Positions 33,015 through 44,109 of a stretch of 64,000 bases of DNA are shown here, piece after piece; within the stretch, counting starts at the first letter, position 1; every line of letters begins with the position of its first letter. The position numbers were made by a program, and so were the translations under genes. Under the pieces are notes generated by a model. That model was not told the origin of the DNA, ran no database searches, and saw only the letters and a program-made list of their open reading frames with translations. Source of the stretch: Brachypterus glaber (Eukaryota > Arthropoda > Insecta > Coleoptera > Kateretidae); NCBI GenBank assembly GCA_958510825.1, contig OY294054.1, positions 10,494,019-10,558,018 on the forward strand. Reading direction: 5' to 3'.

Positions 33015-33706
33015 TATACAGGGTGAGCAAAATTTCATAATGACTTTAATTAAAAAAAAAATGGTCTTCTTTTGCTTGAAAGCGTGTATCTTCTAAAATA
33101 AACAAGATAGAGACATAAATCGAAAACCGGAAGTTTAAGTAATTGTTGTTTAACAAGGTTATTATAAACTAAGTTTTATTCAAGTGTTCAAAAAATCAAC
33201 AGAACTTAAATAGCGAAAATTTGTAATAATTAGGAAAAATTACTTATAATATATGGCTCCTCGTAATCTCGTATGAATTGTGAAAGTACGTGTCTTTCTA
33301 GATTTAATTATGTATAATACTTTTTATTTCTGCATTCCGTTTCCTGAAAAAAAAAATATTAAAAAAAAATAATAATACCTAATACATAAGCATAGGGATT
33401 TGTGTATCTCCTTATGCCGCACCCAACTTACAACTGCACTGGTTTGGAAAACATTTCCCATGGGAGTCGGGATGGCTGTTATATGTGCTGTATTAAGTTG
33501 AAACTTGAAAAATTTATAAAGGGCTAAGTGTTATTTATAGCCAATATGGATCAATTTAAAAAAGGTAAATCCTGAAAAGATGTTTTTGCATAAATCACGT
33601 AGCTTAAACTCCTACACTATAGTGTATAAAATATATTTATAGGGAGTTTTTTTAGTAAAAATGTCGTTGAACTTTGGTAAAAACGGATATATTGATACTC
33701 AGGCCC
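33015..33706. other. Possible CAGGGTG element end, otherwise featureless
   Basis: TATACAGGGTGAGCAAAATT at 33015 resembles the ends of the CAGGGTG group, but no matching right end was found. Confidence 0.35.
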
Positions 33707-34065
33707 GTAACTGGGGGGTGCTAGGGGTGCTCAGCACCCCCTGGCATGATTTTGAGCACCCCCTGGTAAAACAAGCTCTAAGCACCCCCACAGGGGGTGC
33801 CTAAGTCCAGTTGGTAAAATTGAGAGGCAGATTTCGTAAAATGTATGTTGAAAAAATTGAGGATTAAAGGGAAACTGGTCAGTAAATGGTTTTCTTGGGA
33901 AAAATTGGAACGGTTTGGAATTTTTCAGAGGTCAGGACCTTTTTTTTACTTATCAAAATTTTTCGGTCGGGGGTAGTAAAAATTTCTCAATTTTTAATTT
34001 TTAGTTGGGAGCACCACTGAAAACATTATAAAAATGTTCTGTCGGGGGGTGCTCAGATGATACTT
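33707..34065. repeat. GC-rich repeat with GGGGTGCT/AGCACCCC blocks
   Basis: Four or five copies of AGCACCCCC or its inverse lie at 33715-33800 and again near 34045, with a perfect GGGGTGCT..AGCACCCC stem near 33724. Its class is unknown. Confidence 0.65.
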
Positions 34066-36189
34066 AAAGAATTTTTACCATGAATAATAGGAAAATAACT
34101 GTCAATTGCTGAAGATAATCATTCTACACGAAAAACAGTTTCTACGAAAAATTATCTTGTCAATTTAGTGCCAATTGGTGCATATGTTTATATTGTGGGA
34201 TGACTTTCTTAGACTGTAAAAAATGGGAGTAAAATCAGAGTGTAATATTAAAATTAAATTATAGTTTTTTTAAGATTTAAACCGAAGTTTTTACTGTTTT
34301 ATCAAAAATTTAACTCAATCTTTAAATTAGCCCTTAACCCTCCGTAGGGGTCTGAGAAACCCCAATGAGTTTATTTTAAACAAAAAATATATTTAGTCTA
34401 ATTCTATGGGCATGTCTATCTTCCTAAAACACTTCAAAGGCTCATTCCGTGCTTTGAGCTCAGTTGTGAGAAAAACCGTTGCGAAATAGGAGGGAGAAAA
34501 ACTGGGTAAAAGTCCGTGGGACCCCACATGGTTAATGGCGTCCCAAATTTATTTTAACATTTTACAATTTTTTTAACTTAAAATATGCTAGATATTGCTT
34601 ATAATTGATTACCAAGTTACTATTTTATACGTATTTTGCTGGCTGAAACTTATTTCAGCCAGAAAAATATTTTTTGCTGGCTGACTAACATTATTTATTC
34701 ATTATCCAGCAAAGGAAGGCTTATTGACCTATAATGGGAGTTTTATAGTCATATTATGGGAGTCTTAAAGGTACATTATGGGAGTCCTATGGGACTAGCA
34801 ACCCAAAAGCGCTTTAAGGCTAATGCAGACATTTCGCATTCCCTGAAAGTTCCCAGGGGCTGAATATGGGACATCCCATGGAAGCTTATTGTAGGAGCTC
34901 CCTGGAAACTTCCTGGTGTAATTTTTTTGACTGAGACATTTGTATGGATTACTTGAAACCTTTATGTCAAAGCTGCTTATGTTTGAATGAATATAATACC
35001 AACCATTTTTTTTTCGCAATGAAATTTGTTTGAAGTTGCATTTTTTGGTAAAGTTTTTAATAAAGTTTCTCAGAGTATTCAAAAAATAAGTTTTTTGTTT
35101 TTTTATAATTATCTAAGTAAAGTTTATTACATATTTAATTATAGAAACATTTTTATTGAAACAAATGGTGTTTGTTATTTTTTTCTGTGTATTTTATATT
35201 GGGGTTTAATAAACCCCACGTGGTTTTTAAATCAAGTTTTAAAATTACAATATTATTTTAATTTTACGATACAAAAATCGGAAAAAATTTAAAATTTTCT
35301 TTGAAAATTCTGGTACGAATAGCCGGTAATTAAATTGCAGGAAATATTTTTGCAGTGTGGCTGTTAAAGAAAAATTTATATTATCTTAATATAATTTTTC
35401 TAGTTTTTCTGGTAAATTTTATAAGAATCAGCACATACCCACCAATTCAAAAAAATCAAGCTAGCAATTTTTGCTTAGAAACTTTGTTTTTGGGGTTATA
35501 AACATTTGTAGAATTTTGATTCAACTTAAAATAAGAAATTACTTCTTAAAACTAAACTAACCAAGCCGACGGGTAAGCCACTACAAAATAGTTTTATTCG
35601 GACTTCCGTGATTTCTATATACCTATATACATGAGCTTCCCAATAAGATTTCTTGATTTTCGAGATTTTCATGGACATTAAGATTTTTGAAAGGTTTTTG
35701 AAAGAAACAGTGTTGCCCACAGTTTTCCCTTTAACATTGTGTCCATGTTGGTGAGATACAAGCTTTATTTGATAGCTTTTTATCTGTCTGATATTTCACG
35801 AATGATTTTTAATTTTTTTTATTTATTGCAAATGTGCTAAAAGAACATTTTTTTACAAAATGAGTTATTTGTACCAGCCTATTTTATAATCTTACCTTAC
35901 CCTATACATTTCAGGTTGATAATTTCCATTGCAAGTATTTTTCTGGCATTTTACACAGAAACGATTTTTTTTGGTTTGAAAAGTAGTTTAATTAGCCTGT
36001 CTGCCTGTCTGTCTGTTTATGAGTCTATCTCTAGACGGTTGAACATTTTCCGTTTTTATTTTTTCCATCTAAAGATGTCACTATTTCACTATGTTCTGCT
36101 TTAAATCTGTAATTAATGTGGCTCTCACCCTCCATGAATTCTCTGTGTCAATTTCACTTATATTATTAAATTATGTCAATAATTTCCAG
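34045..36189 (+). other. Presumed intron upstream of the receptor exon
   Basis: No convincing exon was found. The stretch contains a small hairpin (GCTGGCTGAAA / TTTCAGCCAG near 34640), three 25-bp direct repeats with ATTATGGGAG (34732-34790), and a CTGTCTGTCTG-rich patch near 35998-36060 like those near 40780 and 56110. The open frame at 35916-36104 starts after a TTTCAG but shows no recognisable domain and overlaps that repeat patch, so it is not called as an exon. Confidence 0.4.
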
Positions 36190-36438
36190 AATTCGATGAC
36201 TACTACAATTCGTTGCGGCCTAGGATGGAAGGGGACACATGCAATACCACCTCTGGAACGAACGTGATACATTCTACGAATTCCGGCCTGTTAGTTAACT
36301 GTCGAAATGGCTGGTTTAGGGAATTTTGGAGTCAGCATAACAAATGTTACTTCGAAAATAGCTCGAGAGGAGAAAATAAGTGTACAGGAAATGAAATTAT
36401 CTCTGATTATGAACAAGAAGGGCTCGTGCCGTTTGTCG
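36190..36438 (+). CDS. Internal exon of a metabotropic-glutamate-receptor-like (family C GPCR) gene
   Basis: An open 249-nt block runs from an AG acceptor (tttccag before 36190) to a GTAAGT donor (from 36439). The frame begins with two nucleotides of a split codon and ends with one, so both flanking introns are phase 1 and the exon is a multiple of three. It encodes about 82 residues: a start FDDYYNSLRP, a Cys/Ser/Thr/Asn-rich stretch with DTC and VNC, then NGWFREFW, NKCYFE, KCTGNE and DYEQEGLVPFV. The order NxWFxEFW, then C, CTGxE and YEQEG, is what I know from the extracellular ligand-binding (venus-flytrap) domain of metabotropic glutamate receptors, just before the FV-DAVYAxAHAL helix. 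The domain lies outside the cell and binds an amino-acid-type ligand. The roughly 25-residue Cys-bearing stretch before NGWF looks longer than in common mGluRs. Base composition is clearly richer in G+C than the flanks. No neighbouring exons were recognised. The subtype (glutamate receptor or a divergent insect relative) is undecided. Confidence 0.85.
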
Positions 36439-38750
36439 GTAAGTGATAATTTTTATCCTCTTTAATTTTGTATTTTCCCCGCTAGATCAAAGGCCGTAAT
36501 ATATTTTTGGTTTTCATTTTATTTTTCAGCATTTAAATACATAATAAAATATTAAATAAACATGAGAACCCCACCCAGATCAGGTTCTTATCAAGTGTTT
36601 CCCCTAGATTTTTTTCACTACACCAACACTTTATTACTTAATAGAAATCTGTAAGATTATACTATTTTTAAGTAATTTATAAGTTTAATTTTCATTAACA
36701 TTATTTCTTAAATGTTTGAAGTACATACAAACATACAGACAAAAAAGTAAGTGCACATGAATAAAAAATTCAGGGATTACGAACAAAAATTCGTATAGTT
36801 TAAAAATTATAATTTATTTTTAAGGACCTAATATATTTTTTGTATTTTGTTTTTAAAGCTTTAAGCATTTATTTTTATAGTAAAAACATTAAGAATATAA
36901 AATACAAATAATTATGTATTGGTGTCTGCAAATAAAAGACATAAATCAAGATATCTTATAAAGATTTAATATATTTTAGTCATATTCTTGTCAATGTTGG
37001 CATCTAGATTTTTTTCGCTACACTAAAACATTAACCTGAAAATCAGATATCTGATTCTTGTCAATGCTCAGACCTAGAATTTTTTTCAATACACTAAAAT
37101 ATTATTGTTAAATACAAATCTTTTATAACATAAATGTGGTAAATATCTATGAAAATGAAAAACAGTTTTATTTATGGCCAAAAACACTATTAAAAAAGCC
37201 TGTTGTACAAGAACTGCTTGCTTCAACTTAGTGGTGCTTTACTGTTTTCCACGGTATAGAATATCGGATGCACGAATCTAAGAAAACGTGAAGCCAAGCT
37301 ATATATACATATGGAAGGTTAGATTTTGAACTGGAAATGTATATAGATGGCGATTATGCATCCCCAGCAGAAATCTTTCAATACACTGCAAATAAATTGA
37401 ATATGCTTTGAATAATATGAAAAAACACTATGCTTTGAATAATTTGAACAAAACACTATTTACTAGTAATATACTTCAATTGTTTTAAACTTTTATGTTT
37501 TATTTCCATTAATCCATCTATTTTCATTCCATTGGGTGTAAGGAGTAAATTTTTAACAATATGGCACTCAAGCACCCAAGAACCTTTTAAGTTGCATAAA
37601 ACCTAAGACCATGGAGCTTCGCGAGATTTTTATTTCTAACCAAGACCTAATTAAAACCAAAACTTAAATTAAGACTGATGAATATTAGTCTTGCTATTTT
37701 TGTCTTGTTTTCTTCGCAATGTAGCATGTGTAGTGTCTGTGTGTTTGCAGTGTGTGTACATTAAAACAATTTTAAAACTAAATACACGAAAAAAAGTCTT
37801 GACTTGGACCTTAGTCAAGGTTGTCGAGTTTTGCAAAGCTATTTTATTTCCAAGTAGGTAAACTGTTATAAAAAGCTTGTTAATTTATTTACAAAGGATT
37901 TTTTTAAATATTTAATACTTTAAGAGCCATTAAAAGATATTTTAGGGAAAATTCGCAGAAGAAAAAAGGGAAAAGGCTAGCATTGTGAGAGAGAAATGTT
38001 GGTTCATAATTAATAATGACTTGTCTCTATTTAACTCAGAAAAACAATATACCCTTATGAAACTTTAAACAATAATATTTATGTTTTACGTTACTCCCAC
38101 TCATGGAAATTTCATATGTTGGACGTAAACAAATTCTGCATACTAGTATAGATATTAATAGTCTAGTCCATCTATCCTTCTTTTGACTGAGGGAAAATAG
38201 GTCATTTTGTTGGCAGCAGTATTTTTTATTTTTTATCTCTCGATTTGAAATTTACAAAAGACTTTAAGCTTTGGTAACCTTTGATATAAATAATATAAAG
38301 TAATCACTACAAAGCGCATTCCGTTTAAAAGATAAAAGAGAAGACTTCGTAATTGTTCGGCAACATTTAAAAGGATATGTATTCTACCACATAAGTAAGC
38401 AAGTAATTTATTTACTTTTACACACAGAAAAAAAAATGTTAAAAAGGGAAAAGACGGTTCCTTTGGGTGCTAGAAGTTTCAGAAAGGTGGTGAAATAAGG
38501 TATCCTAAAAACCTATTTTTATGTACCAAGTTATATTTAGATTAGGCTATTTTCACAGATATACATAATAATTTCAAGGGGTTTAAAAAATTAAATCCCT
38601 CATATGTCAGACACTTTTAATCCCTTCACTGTGATTGATATCTGTAAAAAAAGTTCGTGCCATGAATTTGTATGACCGCTATAATAGTATCTAAAATTAT
38701 CAGTTTACCATTAGTTTATTTTCAATGATTTTGTAACACCACGGGGTTTT
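36439..38750 (+). other. Presumed intron downstream of the receptor exon
   Basis: No coding sequence was seen. The stretch is A+T-rich and holds three related segments with the string CTAGATTTTTTTC or a near match (about 36584-36640, 36978-37040 and 37052-37110), which suggests an old local duplication. The region near 38455-38510 matches, in inverted orientation, the sequence near 41890-41945. Confidence 0.5.
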
Positions 38751-39180
38751 TAGGGTCGCTGATTACGAATCATATGCCAGTTTTCCAAAATTCAAAATGG
38801 CGGATCCAATATGGCGGATTAGATTTTTTAAAGTTTCTCGGAGAATTTAATCCGCCATATTGGATCCGCTATTTTGAATTTTGGAAAACTTGCACCAGAT
38901 TTGTTATCAGCGACCCCAAAAACCCCCAAGTACCATGTTTTAAGCAAATCCAAGCAACTTTAAAAATCTAATCCGCCATGTTGGATCCGCCATTTTGAAA
39001 TTTGAAAAATTGGCACTAGATTCGTAATCAGCAGCCCCCAAAAACCGCCGAGAAACAAGTTTCAAGCAAATCCAAGCAACTTTAAAAAATCTAATTCGCC
39101 ATATTGGATCCGCTATTTTGAACGCTAACTTTTAAATTCTGACCTCGGATTTAGATTTAGCGACCCAAAAACATAATATT
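38750..39180. repeat. Tandem/inverted array with CCGCCATATTGGATCCGC units
   Basis: A hairpin (38775-38820 versus 38848-38893) built on AAAATGGCGGATCCAATATG is followed by two more direct units of about 125 bp, each with AGCAAATCCAAGCAACTTTA and AATCCGCCATGTTGGATCCG or a near match. The first 65-codon frame is produced by the hairpin. Confidence 0.88.
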
Positions 39181-39390
39181 ATTATGTTTATTAAAAAAAA
39201 AGTTTTTTCAGCACATTTTTGGCACGAAAACTTAAATTTCACTGCACTGTGAAGGGTTTAAAGATTTGATTTGAGTTATTGTGTATAACTATGCAAACAC
39301 CTTAATCTAAATATAATAAAAGTATTACGTAACGCAAATTTTGATAATTTGATAAAATATTAATTTATTATTCCATTGAAAGTCTCCAGA

Positions 39391-39572
39391 CTAGGAGAGG
39401 TATGAGTAGTTGTCTACATCTGGCAATAGATGGCGCACAAGTCTACATCAATCTAATGGCGAATAAAGTTTAAAACCGTTTTCTTAATCAGCGTGCAGAG
39501 TTGACTCTTGGTACTGAAGAGGGCCAGCAGCCCGAAACTGTCAGTCTACCACTCTGTACGATGATTAGAAAA
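39391..39572 (+). repeat. Dispersed repeat, partner of 7376-7541
   Basis: It is inverted relative to the other copy. It lies directly before LINE coding sequence, so it could be part of that LINE. Confidence 0.75.
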
Positions 39573-39576
39573 TAGA

Positions 39577-39973
39577 TTAATCCGCATTATGTTTAATTTA
39601 TCTTACAGAGAAACCTGTAAACCTACATTCATCGCAAAGATATACAAAATATGCATTTACGTTAAAAAGAACCTAAGCAAATTTAGTTCAAATTCAGACT
39701 TACACAATTATGATACGCGCAAAAAAAAAGAAATTCATATCGATAAGTTTAGACTTGAAAAATTTAAAAAATCTCCGCACGCCGCTGGTTCTAAAATTTA
39801 CAATAAATTGCCAGTCGAAATAAAAAAACATAAATAAACAAAAATAAACCTTGAGCTAACTGCATCAAATTAATCTTACCTCATTTTTTGTATATTATTT
39901 TTTTTTGTATGATATTCATTTAAACTGACGAATCCTTCATACCTGTATTGTATATTTTTTTGATTAATAAATA
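39577..39973 (+). pseudogene. LINE C-terminus and 3' tail (CR1/Jockey-like)
   Basis: The frame from 39589 ends LHNYDTRKKKEIHI, DKFRLEKFKKSPHAAGSKIY and NKLPVEIKKHK-stop. The pattern HNYxTRxK...RLxKxxxSPxxxGxxxYNKLPxEIK is the usual end of CR1/Jockey-type reverse transcriptase proteins. The 3' part ends TTGATTAATAAATA. The reverse transcriptase core is missing. Confidence 0.85.
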
Positions 39974-40181
39974 CAGTGCGATTATAAAGTTCCGAACAGT
40001 TTGAAAAGACAATACTCTTCGTTTGAAGGCACGCCTCTGTTAGAGTTGTGCGCGACAAGCCCATGTGATTTCTACGTACAATAGCTCGGTGGCCAGTAAA
40101 ACGCCCACAGCTTTTTTGCATTTTACTCATCGCTAATACCAGTTTTGCATTAAAAAGTGTTCGGCACTTTATAATCGCACG
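39974..40181. mobile_element. Tc1/mariner-type MITE, 208 bp
   Basis: CAGTGCGATTATAAAGTTCC at the left and, inverted from the right, CGTGCGATTATAAAGTGCC, each followed outward by TA. CAGTG starts and a TA target are typical of Tc1-like elements. It abuts the LINE tail and a (TATC)n run. Confidence 0.85.
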
Positions 40182-40230
40182 TATCTATCTATCTATCTAT
40201 CTGTCTATCTATCTATCTATCTATCTATAT
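40182..40230. repeat. (TATC)n microsatellite
   Basis: About eleven tetranucleotide units with one TGTC variant. Confidence 0.95.
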
Positions 40231-40271
40231 CACAAATACTTCATATTATTTTTTTTTTCTCTGTGTGTACG

Positions 40272-40422
40272 TATAGCTCTCCGCATGAAAGAAAGTCTCC
40301 GACAAAAGGGGGAGGAATTATTCGCGCTCTCTGCTTTCCGTCAAGAGCGTTATAAGGCCTTCAACTTCCACACACATTCCAAAAATATTTCCCGTAGCCA
40401 CAGATCCGTGCTTCAAACTATA
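40272..40422 (-). repeat. Dispersed 150-170-bp repeat of unknown class, copy C
   Basis: Minus-strand copy of 2318-2484 and 51360-51529, lacking about 20 bp in the middle (the CCCGTTG...CACGC block). Confidence 0.78.
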
Positions 40423-40487
40423 CGTAAAGAGTATAAAAAAAATCTCACTCCACCCTATAAGTAACCAAGCAATTTATTTTTCTTTAG

Positions 40488-40545
40488 ATGTAGCTTACAA
40501 TAGTAACAAATGTTCCATGTAGCTTACAATAGTAACAAATGTTCC
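40488..40545 (+). repeat. Perfect 29-bp tandem duplication
   Basis: The unit starting ATGTAGCTTACAATAGTAAC occurs twice without a difference. Confidence 0.92.
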
Positions 40546-41265
40546 ATTTACTATGCTAACAGAATATAAAATCTATTAGATGTAAGTATTTTCATACAAA
40601 ATATGTGTAATAATTAATAATTGTGACTTGTTTTCATGTAAACATCCTTTCATATTTAACGTAAAACGTTATGAGTGACGTTTCTACACAAACAATTATA
40701 TTAATATAACTTTTATTTAGAAAACGTATTATAATATGTACCCTTTTACTTTTTACACTCCGGAGTCTTGCGTTAGTAAAAACTGTCTGTCTGAGAGATT
40801 TGTGACCTTGATAACTCGAGAACGGTTTGAGCTAAATACTTCAAATTTGTTCCATATCCAATCGGCTGGAATTATTTTTGATAAAAATCGGGTTGTCGTA
40901 AGGACCTCAAAGAGATAAAAACTATTATTTTTTTATTCAGGGTGTCAATTGAAAAATAAAAAACTCCAAACTAAACGTTATTTAGATAACTTTGATAAAA
41001 CATTTTCTTAATCGTCTTTTTCAGGAAAAATTACATTTACTTAAATTATAAAGATATTTTTTCACTACTAGCTTTAGGACATACCATTATTTATAATGTT
41101 TTCAGACTGTGAAGTAATTTTCTTCACCTATAGCAATAATTTTTTCGCTCCTAGTAGGAGTAAATTTTATAAACAATTGTTATCTGCCACTTGATTTTCC
41201 TTGATCTGCAAAGACATGTCATTGCTTATAATTTTTAATGAACAAACTGACCCCTTTTTTTACAT
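40546..41265. other. A+T-rich DNA, no gene seen
   Basis: The block at 40780-40910 (CTGTCTGTCTGAGAGATTTG, TAACTCGAGAACGGTTTGAG) resembles 56105-56260. It is a common type of DNA-element-associated sequence. No coding support. Confidence 0.45.
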
Positions 41266-41530
41266 TTTGTTTAACCTCGTATTATTCTACTTAATTAAGC
41301 ATCCCCTAAGTCCAGGACTTGTGTGGGCTAGTAGTAGAGGGAACCACCGGCTTTAATTGACTTTCAAACCAATTTATAGGGAGCGTCCGCTTCACTTACG
41401 CCGCCAAATTTCAATTATTAATTAACTGAAAAAGGTAAATCGGCGCCGGTGAGAATCGAACTCACCCAATTTTGGGTAGTAAACTCGTCAAGTACGACGC
41501 GGTAGTCCACTACACCAATCCTCCCAAACG
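41266..41530 (-). mobile_element. tRNA-derived SINE, copy 3
   Basis: On the minus strand the head begins GGGAGGATTGGTGTAGTGG (A-box-like), with B box GAGTTCGATTCTCACCGG. The body has GGTGGTTCCCTCTACTACTA and CTTAGGGGATGCTTAATTA, and the tail begins GAGGTTAAAC. No clear target duplication. Confidence 0.88.
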
Positions 41531-42389
41531 ACACATTGAAAACTTCATTCAAATGGTGTGAAAATTTGTATTGGCTTTTGTTTTGGTACGAAATTGACAT
41601 TCTGCATTTGGTTATATGTAATTTTTTTCTGACCACGAAACATGGGCTAGCCCACAAGCCCAGGTTCCGTGGCAGCAGATGATTTTTTTAAAAATTTTAA
41701 GATCACTTATTTTCCTAAAACCTCAGAATTTGAAAAGTAAATTATTTTGTAAAATTTTATTTTAGAATACCCAATAATAATGGAATCATAATTATGTTAT
41801 TATGTCGCTCGTTGTGTCTTCATTATACAGAAATAATGAAAGGATTTAGTCTTGTTTTTAATTTTTCGGTAACTGTTTGTTAAAAATATAATCCAGGGTA
41901 CCTCATTTCCACAGCCTTTGGAGCTTCTAGCATCCAAAGGAACCGGATCCAGAACATAGCGATTTGGAAATGGCTTAATTTGAATCTACTTTAAGAAATA
42001 AGTATATAAAATACAGCCGGTAAAAAATATCTTAATGAAAATGGTCACCATTTCTTTAACTATTATGGCGTTTTATCATCTTATTTTCTTGCAGACCTGT
42101 AATATTACTTAATGCAAATTTCTCATGATAAGTATTCAAAGAATCAACTGAACAAAATTGTAGCATAAATTTTTAAGCGCCCTGAGGGAATTAAAAATAT
42201 AATCGCACTGAAACCGATTATTTTTACATTTCTTGCCAAAAAAAAATGATATATTTCTGCAGCTTAAAACGCGGTGAAATATTAAACACTTCCCTCAATT
42301 GAATCGTTGAGTTTTAAAAGAGGTTATGTCACATTTTTGTTCCAATTAAGTTAATAACGGATATGATATTATCGATTATTATTAAGAAA
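41531..42389. other. A+T-rich DNA, no gene seen
   Basis: The part near 41890-41945 (GCTTCTAGCATCCAAAGGAA) is an inverted partner of 38455-38510. Otherwise nothing supported. Confidence 0.4.
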
Positions 42390-42578
42390 AACTTGAAAAG
42401 CTACGCCCCTTTGAAATTGGCTAAAAAAATCGGTTTTTATTTAATAACTCAGGAACCCTTTGAGATATATAAACGAGGTTTTGTACGTGAATTAATCCTA
42501 ATAAGGCCCATCTTTGTATGTAATTTTCACATACTTATTTAAACCAGGGGTGTGCGAAACGGGGGGGCCTTATCAGTT
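42390..42578 (+). repeat. Partial direct copy of the left arm of the next palindrome
   Basis: AGCTACGCCCCTTTGAAA, TTTAATAACTCAGGAACCCT and GGGGTGTGCGAAACGGGG recur at 42638-42810. The junction to the next copy falls after CTTATCAGTT. Confidence 0.85.
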
Positions 42579-43669
42579 ACATCATAAAATATGACAAAAA
42601 GTTCCTATAACATATGTCTAAGAATGCGTCATAAGGGAGCTACGCCCCTTTGAAAGTGGCTAAAAAAATCGGTTTTTATTTAATAACTCAGGAACCCTTT
42701 CAGATATATCAACGAGGTTTTGCACGACAACTAATCCTACCAAGGCCCGTTTTTATGTGTTATTTTCATGTACTTATTTCAACCAGGGGTGTGCGAAACG
42801 GGGGGGGGGGGCTTATCAGTTTTTTGTCCCAAACTTTTTTCTGTGTAACTTTTTTGCAATTTTATTTTTGAAATATGATTCCTCAGGTCAAAATACATAA
42901 AAAAGGTACTCTTGTTGTAATACTGTAGGATTAACCGTTTTCGAGAAAAGTTCATTTGAAGGTGAAATTTCACGGTTCGAGGACGAAAAATTAAATACTA
43001 AAATGTCGAAAACCAAAATTTTAATGATGCAATGTTATTCTACATCGAAAACTAAGAAAAAAAGTTTCCATACATGTAGGTCGAAAAATCGCTTTTAAAG
43101 CTACCATAGCCCTTTAAAAATGGTGCATATTTAGGAGACCATAGCTCCATTAGGATTGATTTTTGGAAGTACCTGTATATGAGGTTTTTTTCTAAGTTTT
43201 TAATGTACATTCGCCCTGCACCATTAAAATTTTGGTTTTCAACATTTTAGTATTTAATTTTTCGTCAACGAACCGTGGAATTTCACCTTCAAATGAATTT
43301 TTCTCGAAAACGGTTAATCCTACAGTATTACAACAAGAATACCTTTTTATGTATTTTGACCTGAGGAATCATATTTCAAAAATAAAATTGCAAAAAAGTT
43401 ACACAGAAAAAAGTTTGGGACAAAAAACTGATAAGCCCCCCCCCCCCCGTTTCGCACACCCCTGGTTGAAATAAGTACATGAAAATAACACATAAAAACG
43501 GGCCTTGGTAGGATTAGTTGTCGTGCAAAACCTCGTTGATATATCTGAAAGGGTTCCTGAGTTATTAAATAAAAACCGATTTTTTTAGCCACTTTCAAAG
43601 GGGCGTAGCTCCCTTATGACGCATTCTTAGACATATGTTATAGGAACTTTTTGTCATATTTTATGATGT
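42579..43669. mobile_element. Long palindromic element, arms of about 454 bp
   Basis: 42579-43032 and 43217-43669 are inverted copies with only a handful of mismatches by eye and a central part of about 185 bp. Runs of G (42800-42812) and C (43437-43450) lie at mirror positions. The same peptide is read from both arms (42650-42871 plus, 43347-43598 minus), which shows that the open frames are by-products. Beyond the right arm the sequence goes on to AATACACCGTGTA (43705-43717), like the ends of 22135-22960. Confidence 0.9.
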
Positions 43670-43856
43670 AGAATCATCTGTTAAAATTTTCTACGCTATT
43701 TCAAATACACCGTGTATTTTAAAAGCAATTAGGTTCATCAGTCCTCCAGAATACAAGCTCAAAATTTAATGGTTTAACCTTAATGATGTAACGAAAAAGT
43801 TCGATTAAAATTTGCCAATGTTAATTATATTTTAAATATCTTAGAAATATTGACTA

Positions 43857-44109
43857 CACTCTAAAAAGTAAACTAAATATTCAATTACAAATGGATAGGA
43901 AATCGGAAGTTTCCTATACAATTACACTTTTTTGTTAAAAAAAATATTAAAGTAGGTGACTTTGGAACGATGGTATTTTTAACAAAAATTAAAGTATACA
44001 TTATATATGTATTTGTTAAGAACACTATAGTTCCAAATTCATGTACTTTAATATTTAAGGACTTTTTCTAACCATTGGTAACTGAATATTCAGTTTAATT
44101 TTTACAGTG
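43857..44109. mobile_element. 253-bp TA-target MITE with CACTCTAAAAAG / CTTTTTACAGTG-type ends, copy 1
   Basis: CACTCTAAAAAGTAAACTAA at the left and TTTTTACAGTG at the right, both next to TA. Inner blocks ATATTCA(A/G)TTACAAATGG and GGAAATCGGAAGTT are shared with 48135-48406. Confidence 0.88.

Noticed and set aside
35916..36104. Upstream exon of the receptor gene after TTTCAG
   Set aside because: The peptide does not fit the receptor family, and part of it lies in a CTGTCTGTCTG repeat patch.
42650..43598. Two conserved short proteins (plus at 42650 and minus at 43347)
   Set aside because: They are the same sequence read from the two arms of a palindrome, so the apparent conservation is explained by the inverted repeat.
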